From: Penicillus capitatus
Taxonomy: Eukaryota; Chlorophyta
Assembly (NCBI GenBank): GCA_965649825.1
Contig: OZ287696.1
Location: 992,001-1,056,000 of the forward strand
Direction: 5' to 3'
Length of the DNA: 64,000 bases
The notes beneath the pieces were generated by a model. That model saw nothing but the letters and a program-made list of their open reading frames with translations. It was not told the origin of the DNA and ran no database searches. Shown piece by piece: positions 1-8,031 of the stretch. Both the position numbers and the translations under genes were made by a program. Each line of letters opens with the position of its first letter. Within the stretch, counting starts at the first letter, position 1.

Positions 1-1601
1 TGGCTCTAAAGGTTTACCCTTCGGGGCACGTTCGATCGCATCGGTGTTTTTGGTCGCCGAAGAGGTGGCTGTATTCATGACATTCTGCAGGACATCGAGC
101 TTTGTCGATTTCTCTTTCTGAGGCGGATTGGCCGATGGATTATCCACTGCAGGTGGCTCCGTCTGATTACTTTCTCCGGAGGTCGATTGAGCACTATCGT
201 GTTGTGTTCTATGCTCCGAAGATGAGCGATCTTGCGTGAGGGAAGTGACGTCTTCGTTGTCAGCCCTTTGTTCCGCCGTTCGTCGTCCCTGTTCTGTAGT
301 CAACGCATCTGAGGCATCTCTTTCGGCTGGGCGGTCGTAAAGGGTATTGGAGAGGAGTGCAGGATCGGATGGCAGTCTTCGTTGTGTTGGTTTGATTTTC
401 AACACAGTTCGTATCTCCTAGACAAAAGCGCTCGGCTCCATGACAAGACAGGTATTATGCTGACTTCGAGGGTCCATGCATTCTGTTTGGGAAGCTCCAA
501 GAAAAGAGTAACGAGTAAACAGCATTCATCGAATGCAATGCAGTCTGGAGCGCATCGTCTCAAATGCCCAATCTATGAAGCAAGATAGACAGGAGTTCGT
601 AAACGCAAGGTATCATCATTTACCAATATCTTGGCATTGATTTCTGAATAGCGTTGTTGTTGATCTGGCTCGATTCTCGTCAAATCTCGGTATACAGCTT
701 CGAATCTCAAAGTGACTGCCACTTCCATTTTGATGCCACTGCGGACACTCTGCATGGCTCGTTTGGCATTCCTGTGTCACACAGGAAGTTCCACACACGT
801 GTAGAAACGATGGCTCAACTTGAATCTCTGATTGAATTCCGCAAAGGTAAAAATGCGTGATCCTTTCCAGTCGATCAAATCCCAGAACTGATTACGATGC
901 ACAACCGGCACCGCACGATCCACATAACGATCAATTAGCGAAGTCATGTCTGCCACAGGCGTATTGAGTTTGTTACAGAAACGATAGACATCGATCAAAC
1001 GAATCCCTTGACTGCACAAACAAACATCGCACATGCACAATCCCCGCGGTACATACTTGGTCATTGTCTTCTCCAGAACATCAAAGACATCGGCAATGGA
1101 ATCAATCACTGTATCCGGGAGTCGATTGGTCACAACGCGTCGCCTTTTGTTGTTATCCATGACTATCCGTGAGGTTGGGACATCGGCCCAACACGCGATG
1201 TCGAGTGTACCCTTGACCTCTCTGAATTCATCGACCACGGATATTTTCTTAGCCAGGGCAGCACTTTGGGATTCGGGAAGGGGTAGAGCCATGTCGACGG
1301 TAGCTTTCCATACCACACTGCGTTTGCCCACTTCGAGTAAGAGGCCTTTTGCTTGACGGAGATACTCTTCGAAGAGCAACCAGTCCGTTACCACCGGACA
1401 AACGACTGTGCAGGATTCTCCTGCTTTCGGCACGCGGATGTGCGGGATGTCGTTTGTTGGTAGTCCCCATAGAACAATGCGGATCGTGTCAAATTGCTTT
1501 CCTTCCTCGAGAACGCAGTTTTTGAGGTGAATGTTGAAATAACCTTGAAGGCTGCCGACGACGCGCGGCGGCAGATTTGGTCCGCGAACGACAGCTTCCA
1601 T
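1..1601 (-). CDS. C2CD3-like centriolar C2 protein, 5' part (runs off left edge)
   Basis: Four exons can be joined: 1601-820, 771-624, 572-424, then 376 to the window edge. Introns of 48, 51 and 47 nt separate them and the frame is kept throughout. The start is ATG at 1601; the longer frame above it begins with TTG. The first ~160 residues (LPPRVVGSLQGYFNIHLKN, later VRIVLWG-like and YPV-like strands) resemble the N-terminal C2 domain of C2CD3, a centriole distal-end protein needed to build cilia. A C-rich stretch (CMCDVCLC) follows. The edge exon is a low-complexity Ser/Thr/Asp/Glu-rich linker. Family assignment rests on remembered pattern only. If right, the organism builds centrioles or flagella. 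Another C2-domain scaffold such as CEP120 is the main alternative. Confidence 0.5.
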
Positions 1602-3900
1602 TCGACCAGTCAAATGAAACTGAGTGAGCGTGGCGCTGAATCCGCAAAGTCAGGCAGGCATTAACACAACGCCATCTACAATAAGAGGTAAATGATCCGC
1701 TCTACTATCTCCCCGGAAAACTGGGGAAGATCGGCGTATTCCATTCCTAGCAGAACATGCACTGCTGCTGTCAGATCGCGTTGGATTGTACCAACGAAGT
1801 GGAAGCTTGAAATGACGCATGCGACATCCGCTGCATAACAAGCCAAGAGAGAAGAACGTTGCCGGAATGCGATCTCCGTTAAACAGTCTATTCGCGACCC
1901 CTGTCGATCGCTTGTTTTGATGAGGGAGGGTGATGACTACGCCTAGATCTGATCGTCGATCGTAGAATTCGACGCTGTCGAGCGTCTCCAAAGGCGGGCC
2001 GAGAAGGGCTAGATTTCTGCACGATCGTTCAAACGTGCCGTCGTTGTCGACAGAACTCCGATCGGCGTCGTTTGTCGTCGCGATCGCAATGATTTATGCG
2101 ATCGTCTTCGAAAAAACGGTATGTAGTCGTCATATTGCTGCACAAGGCCTCGCGACAGCGGAAACGATTAATCGGAAGTAAGGACTGGATGATGATCGGA
2201 TGTACGATGTTAGATCGCTAGACTTTGAACGATGTATCGGCGAATCCTGTATATCCTCGTCGTACTCAGAGATTATCGATACTGCGATCAATCGTTTCAC
2301 CACGCTTTGCACACTTCAAAGAAAATGCTTGATAGCTGAAGATTCCGATTTCGAAGTCTAGCAAAACGCCGAACTGGTCAACAAACTTGATAACTGAGAT
2401 CTCTACACTGGGTCCGGAGATGTCGATTCACCTGTCCTTTGGTGTAAACTTGAGTACAATAACGGCCAAAGAGAATCTGCTCCTCGTCACATTGATCTCG
2501 TCGCGATACCACGAGAAGGTCGCGAAAAAAGAAAATTCCCTGCTACACAGAAAGGGAGCGTGAATCAGACAGCGATCAAGTCAACATTAAGAAGTGCAAA
2601 AACATCGAGTAAATTGAGCAGGTCATCATAACCAGAATCTTTTACAATTGAGAAGATTTCGGAAGCGAAACTGTTCTGCGCCGCTACCAAATCGGGCAGA
2701 AACGAACGCCGCTACGAATCGGCGGCCTCGATAACGATCGAATCGCCCGTGTCAACTAATGTGAGAAAACACAACAATCGATGACGCCCGATTCGCAAAA
2801 TTAAGATAAACCAGATAGATCGACAACGACTGGCAACAGGTGAACAAATCGAAATCGACGATCATCAATCGGACTCGTAGATATCAAACACGTTGAACTC
2901 GCTTAACACTGATCAACTAGAATCTCATCTCATTCGCCTCGCTGTGCCCATAGTCAATCCATACTTTGTTGTTCATGACAAAGAGTTTGATTATCAAGTT
3001 GATAAAGATAAGGGACACTGCACTTATCTCCAAATAACTAATAGCTCATTGACAAAGTTAAAGACATAAAAACTATCTTTTCTTCTTCCGATCATGTCGC
3101 TGTCGCAATATTTGACAAGAACATTTGACATTGTTGAAGTAGGCAGATCTGTCTACTATGGTGGTATCATTGTGAGAGTGATCAAACATGCTCTATTAGT
3201 AAATCGTACGTAGATCCAAACATATGACAGACGGTCGATCATCATCGATCGTCGATTAAGCGCGTTCGATCATCATCGATCATCAGCTATCGACTGTTTT
3301 GAGATTTAAGGCGACACCGATGTTTACATTTTTCGTCTAAGACAATTGTCGCTCATCATTACGATTGTATTACTCTTGGCCGCATCTTTAGTGGCGACGA
3401 ACTTTTGTCGATGAATATGAGCGGCTTCGATCAATTTACGTAGGCAACGATCGGGGTCGTAAAACTGGATTTCTATGCAGTACATGAAAACTACATATCT
3501 GAAAGCTACCTAACTGCCGGACACATCTTATGATCTGTAAGGTAACAACAGACGCCATCGATCAACGAACAGACGTTCGGGAATGCCTTTCTGGTTCAAG
3601 ATACAGAGGGGTATGTGTTGTCTGGCATTCTAATGTCTGCTAGTTCCGTGTGCCTGTCCTAATCGATGCTACATCTGTATACGCGAAGGACAATTTTTTA
3701 CGGATAGAGATCGACGTCATCAAGCGCGAGATTCGACAACAGAATTCACACAATCACGAACACTCGACACAGCCAACTTATATTTCTTAAGTGACTACAT
3801 AGAGATAGAACACCTCTCGGATCGTGAGCCCATGGTTGTCACATATCAATGCCATCATTGCTAGCCTCCATGCATCGGTTATCCATTCGACATGTTTCGC
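1602..3900. other. Long spacer rich in GATC, no gene found
   Basis: No reading frame here has coding character, and I see no tRNA or rRNA signature. It lies between the 5' end of the C2CD3-like gene and the 3' end of the maturase gene, so it probably holds the former's promoter. It is unusually long for this compact window. GATC tetramers are dense: ten between 1946 and 2288, and four between 3237 and 3281. One copy of GCGATCGC lies at 2080-2087. Confidence 0.6.
3235..3281. repeat. Two direct copies of a 16-bp GATC-containing motif
   Basis: The 16-mer TCGATCATCATCGATC occurs at 3235-3250 and again at 3266-3281. Each copy carries two GATC sites, so four GATC sites fall within 45 bp. Function unknown. 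Confidence 0.8.
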
Positions 3901-5835
3901 TCATGCATTTGTCCCTTCGTCCGAGGAATTCTCGTCAACACGCATTCCTCTCGTGATAAACCGTCTGCGTCGCAGAAAGCGTCTGAGTTCTGGATGGAAA
4001 TCTCTGACGATTGGCCGAACAGTGAGCGTGCGATCCGGCAGAGTCGCCACGATGGTATCCCCATCCTTCACTTCCAAATCTCGGCCATACTTTGTAAACA
4101 CCTTTCGCATCGATCTGAGCTTCAACTTTCTTCCCACCGTCAGATTGCAGCTGCGTTTCAGGATATAGACAAACCAATTAAGCTGCTGAAAATTGTCAGC
4201 CAGTGCATAGTACTCCAGCAATCCAATCGTCAGCCGATCGTAATACCGCACGATGTGCTCGACAGGCCAATGTGTAATGTAACCATTTCCAAAGGCTGTC
4301 CATGCGTTTCTTTTGGAAAACTTCACGAATTCATTCGCCAAGAAACACTCACGCAACTGAAGGGTTGGAATGTACAGCAGCGGGCGTAGCAGCAGTCTGC
4401 TTGTTTCGGCGATGGACGCCGGCATGTCAAAGGGAAGAAATTCGCGGCCGATCTCGTATCCAAGAAATGCTGCTCGATTCGAAGTGTCTCTGTGATTCGA
4501 GGCATGATGCACTTGGATACTTACGATCGTTGTATCCATTCGCATTCGTCGGAGTTGTGTGATGACGTCTGCCGCGACAGCGTTCGCTTCTGCCTCGTTG
4601 CCTCTGAGACCAATAAAGAATGACGCTCCACAACGGACAAAGCGCAGCATTCGTTCACTCGGCGGAGTAAAGGGTGCTGCGATTGGCCACTTGTGTGGTT
4701 TCTTGAAATCTGAGTAGGCATTTCGGTATATCTCCAGCCACTTGTCGAGGGTATCCAAGTAACAGTTGAGTAGGACAGGAGTGATGCCCATCTCTTTGGG
4801 TACAGCAACGAAGCTCTCAGGTTCAAGACCGAAGGTGCTGATGTACCCAATGTCAAGCACTTTGTACAGAAGCCGTTCGAAATGGGGATCCTGGATGCAT
4901 TGACAGGCAGCCTTTACCATTTCGAATCCTTTGAACTGCTGCAAGGCTACCGTCAAATCGACCACGATGTACCAGTCCATTCCAAGGATGTGGTTTCGGA
5001 GATTCCTCAGGGCGACTTGCCGACCACCTCCTGGACGAAACCCAAACGAAAAGCTGGAGAAACGCGGTTCGTAGATGGCATCCAACACCAATCGAATGCT
5101 GTCCAGCACGATCTCATCACGCGGAGACGGAATCGCATAGCGAACTTTCCTGCCGCTCGGTAATCGAAAAGATTGAAACTGTTCTGGCACGAAGGAAAAA
5201 TCTGGCGATCGAAGAAGTTTGCCCAGTTCGATGATCCATCTCTGATTGATGTCTTCTGTCTGAAGTCGACGTTGACGGGTCATGTACTTTGACAAACGGC
5301 TCACGCGTCGCTTTCTTTCCATGACACCACGAAAGAGGACAGACTCGTGCGCCAGCATACGCAGCAGGAAGTTGTTCGGCAGCTTGGGATGGTCTCTGTT
5401 CTTTCGAAAGAGGTCTTCCAACACAGGTACTCCGCAGAGAGGGGACGGAATCGATGCGTCGTCATCTGGCGCCGATGGCGTTGCGGAAATCGACGGGTGT
5501 TCGAATCGATCGAAGGGCGATACGGGCGCGGTCGATTGTGTGAGATGAAGATGGACAGCAAGGTTGTCGTGTCGCGGAAATTCCTGTAGCAAATCTTGCA
5601 ACTCATCGCCGAGAGTAGGCCCCTTGGCAAAGGCTTGTTTATGAAAAGCTGCGTCTCTCAGTACTGAGCGTAAACCGCACAGAAGTACAAGTTGACGTCG
5701 AGTGCTTCCAGATCGATGACGCAACATGAGAGGCCTTCGCCTACCGTAGAACGCGATTTGTGTCGTACATGTTAAAGGTATGCGTCGAAGAGACGTTTGT
5801 ACGGAACTGCACGCAAGAGGAGCCATCGTCCCCAT
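3901..5835 (-). CDS. Nucleus-encoded organellar group II intron maturase, RT-dead (nMAT-like)
   Basis: An uninterrupted 644-codon frame starts at ATG 5835. The first ~65 residues are rich in Arg, Ser and Thr and nearly free of acidic residues, like a mitochondrial or plastid targeting peptide. Residues ~170-430 follow the group II intron reverse-transcriptase fold (IPSPRDEIVLDSIRLVLD, IYEPRFSSFSFGFRPG, YIVVDL). The active site is ruined: the YADD box reads RCGASFFIG and the PQG box reads VPKEMGITPVLL. Residues ~480-600 match the maturase X domain that binds intron RNA (YYDRLTIGLLEYYALADN, then YILKRSCNLTVG and VFTKYGRDL). No HNH endonuclease is visible. This is the pattern of nuclear maturases that splice organellar group II introns without mobility. 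Target organelle is undecided. It is one of the few intronless genes here. Confidence 0.85.
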   Translation of the reverse strand: MGTMAPLACSSVQTSLRRIPLTCTTQIAFYGRRRPLMLRHRSGSTRRQLVLLCGLRSVLRDAAFHKQAFAKGPTLGDELQDLLQEFPRHDNLAVHLHLTQSTAPVSPFDRFEHPSISATPSAPDDDASIPSPLCGVPVLEDLFRKNRDHPKLPNNFLLRMLAHESVLFRGVMERKRRVSRLSKYMTRQRRLQTEDINQRWIIELGKLLRSPDFSFVPEQFQSFRLPSGRKVRYAIPSPRDEIVLDSIRLVLDAIYEPRFSSFSFGFRPGGGRQVALRNLRNHILGMDWYIVVDLTVALQQFKGFEMVKAACQCIQDPHFERLLYKVLDIGYISTFGLEPESFVAVPKEMGITPVLLNCYLDTLDKWLEIYRNAYSDFKKPHKWPIAAPFTPPSERMLRFVRCGASFFIGLRGNEAEANAVAADVITQLRRMRMDTTIVSIQVHHASNHRDTSNRAAFLGYEIGREFLPFDMPASIAETSRLLLRPLLYIPTLQLRECFLANEFVKFSKRNAWTAFGNGYITHWPVEHIVRYYDRLTIGLLEYYALADNFQQLNWFVYILKRSCNLTVGRKLKLRSMRKVFTKYGRDLEVKDGDTIVATLPDRTLTVRPIVRDFHPELRRFLRRRRFITRGMRVDENSSDEGTNA

Positions 5836-6091
5836 GCCAATTCCATCAGACGATATTCGAATTCTGTGATGCCTTGAGTGTCGTCGATGTTACATTTGGC
5901 GTCAGACAGACCGCATGTCGATCATGATCGATCGAGACTTTGTTCTTTTTCATCCGACGCTACGCCTCGGACAAAAAATGACGTTCGAAGATAGAGCAAG
6001 CATGATTTGACAGATGGGATGCCTTCATCGAGGTGGCGAAGAGTGCATCAGGGTGTTTTGAGCGAAGCCTTTTCTGATGCGTAATGTCCGA

Positions 6092-6575
6092 ATGGAAACA
6101 ACACTTTGGACGGAGCTCTGTCAAGTGACGGACAGATTGGAGAGATTCCGGAATTGGGGAGTACCGCAGATCACTGGGAGTGTCTCGAACAACACCAGCT
6201 GAATGTCTTTCATCCTAACACGCTTTTCGGAGAATGCGATTCGCTCATCTTCATACCTGACGAAAATGGACTTCTGGGCAAACGATTGCGGTAAATCTGA
6301 TAGACGTGTTGGATGAAGAGGCTAAAGAACCGCATGCCCAACTATGTATACTGAGAGACGTCGTCGCGGCTTTAGTGTTACCGAAACCTTTTTCTGGTAT
6401 CCACGGCACACTCGATCTTGGGGTGCTTTCCCCGACGGCTATTCTCTTTTCGAGGAGAGATTGTGATTGGACATTAGAAAGGCTGCGACAGATGCAGACG
6501 TCGCTGACGTCCGTTGGAATGAACATACCTGTCGTTGCGGTTCGAGATGAGGTTCCTCAGATGACGAAACATTGA
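6092..6575 (+). CDS. Small unknown protein, three exons
   Basis: Exons 6092-6160, 6199-6290 and 6356-6575 join to 381 nt, giving 126 residues from ATG 6092. The introns are 38 and 65 nt, with GT donors and AG acceptors. The protein has a short N-terminal helix (LWTELCQVTDRLERFRNW), then a mixed region (LNVFHPNTLFGECDSLIFIP), a proline/glycine loop and a C-terminal helix with strand (WTLERLRQMQTSL, MNIPVVAV). I see no signal peptide, membrane segment or known motif and do not recognise the family. It starts about 250 bp from the maturase start, divergently. The intact joined frame supports a real gene. Confidence 0.5.
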
Positions 6576-6742
6576 CAGAAATCACACAAAAAGATGTTTA
6601 AAAGCCCCGTCTATCCATGACAGACGAAGCTTAAAATCGAATGTCTTCCAAAAAGGATGTCAAAATCGAGATCAAGCACAGGACATCATGGGATCTGCCA
6701 GCTACGCCTCTCTCGACGCTCGAATCGATCCTGTTCTCCATT

Positions 6743-7329
6743 TCAACCTCTGCCGAAGAATGACCACTTCTTCTGAGCAGGTTGCTTCGCAACGGGTTGT
6801 TTCACAGGAGGCTTCTTTGCAACGGGTTGTTTCACAGGAGGCTTCTTTGCAACGGGTTGTTTCACAGGAGGCTTCTTCGCAAAAAGAGGTTTCTTCGGAG
6901 GTGCTTTTCTGCCAACCGGCCTTGGAGCCGATCTTGGAGTGGCGGGTGCTGCTTTCCCGTCTTGCATCTTGGCAAGCTGCCGACTCGCTGGACCCGTGAT
7001 ATTGAACAGCACCCAGGCAATAGCAGGAACAAATAGAAACAGGACTGCTCCTAAACGTGTGTCTCCAGCTGCTATTGTCGCGAATTCTTGAGCGGCCTCG
7101 ACGGGCTGCGATGCTAATAGTGTCGATGAGACGGCAAGTCCGGCAATAGCCAACGGCGCCTACATAACGCACAGGTCTCACCACTTCACGGATCAAACCC
7201 GCACACATCAACGCCGGCTTCATTTTTGTGGTTTTGGATCCGCAGGGTATCTCGAACGCGGAGTGGCGTCAAACATGGGGCCGTTCTCAACGAGGTGCCA
7301 AACACGGATCTCTGCGTCACAGCCTTCAT
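6743..7329 (-). CDS. psbY: Photosystem II protein PsbY precursor with repeat tail
   Basis: Two exons, 7329-7207 and 7159-6743, join over a 47-nt intron to give 179 residues from ATG 7329. Exon 1 is a plastid transit peptide rich in Arg, Thr and Ser. Exon 2 opens with a hydrophobic thylakoid-transfer segment (APLAIAGLAVSSTLLA) ending in a VEA cleavage site. The single-span PsbY domain follows (DTRLGAVLFLFVPAIAWVLF then NITGPASRQLAKM). PsbY is a small photosystem II subunit near cytochrome b559. After it comes a long basic tail: a Pro/Ala/Arg stretch, three copies of AKKPPVKQPV, and WSFFGRG. PsbY proteins normally end soon after the membrane span, so this tail is unusual. Only one PsbY unit is present, unlike land-plant polyproteins. 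Confidence 0.9.
6791..6880 (-). repeat. Three 30-bp tandem repeats inside psbY
   Basis: Units at 6791-6820, 6821-6850 and 6851-6880 are identical apart from one base in the last. Each encodes ten residues (AKKPPVKQPV) in the C-terminal tail of PsbY. The near-identity at DNA level points to recent duplication or homogenisation. Confidence 0.95.
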
Positions 7330-8031
7330 TTTCGATGTCTTGATACGAGCTCAAATCGAACGTGGCTAGACGAGAAAGCGACAGCGTTCGTTTCGCAGAT
7401 CCAGATCGACCCGTTAACGGATCATTATGTCCATTGACGAGATGTCACCGTCTCATGGACTAGAACCTGTTTAGCGCCCATTCTCTGCAGATTCCTGTAT
7501 TTCTATCGTCCTGCATACGTTTCATGCTAGATGTTAGAGATACGTGTCGATTTCTCACTGACCGTTATGTGAGAAGTGTGATGTGTTGCACGGATTGGAA
7601 TGCCGTGGAGAGATCAGGACGGTTTTGTCAGGTACGCTATCGCGGCGGCGTCGAATTTCGTAGAGTCTCTCCAATCGTCGATGTACCGTTGTCGAGTGCC
7701 CGTCTTGCGCTAAATGCTCTCAATCTGAGTCCACAGGCGTGTGGTCTATTACAAGATTGACATTATTGTCGCACGTGTGCTTGTCTGGCTCCAATTCTCT
7801 GCCTGAGGCCGAAGCAGTATTCGACGCCAGTCCCTCCGAAGCGACGGACGCGTGCACCTTCCGAACGGAAGAGGTATCCGCGGCGTACGATACAAACACC
7901 TCGCCCTAGACGACGCGAGATGCGTTATCGGTTAAACGCCGCGATGGAAGGACCCTTAACGGACAGGCGACCGAATTCTTAGTGTATCGAACGTCCATGT
8001 GTGATGCAGTGGGCATTGGAGTGTCGGAGAG
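7330..8031. other. Spacer between divergent psbY and Dam-fusion genes
   Basis: This stretch probably holds the promoters of both flanking genes. An ATG frame of 78 codons lies at 7524-7760 (+) and a stop-free run at about 7910-8060 (+), but neither resembles a known protein nor joins convincingly to the gene at 8032. I treat both as unproven. Confidence 0.4.

Noticed and set aside
755-779. Apparent 27-nt intron or in-frame TGA readthrough in the C2CD3-like gene
   Set aside because: A normal 48-nt GT-AG intron at 772-819 removes the stop and keeps phase, matching the size of its neighbours.
1650-1991. 113-codon minus-strand frame in the first spacer
   Set aside because: It starts with TTG, has no motif or splice partner, and sits in promoter-like DNA.
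2080-2087. GCGATCGC, the cyanobacterial HIP1 octamer
   Set aside because: A single copy in GATC-rich DNA; no sign of cyanobacterial sequence.
3901-5835. Active mobile group II intron or retroelement
   Set aside because: RT catalytic residues are lost, no intron ribozyme domains flank it, and an organelle presequence is present.
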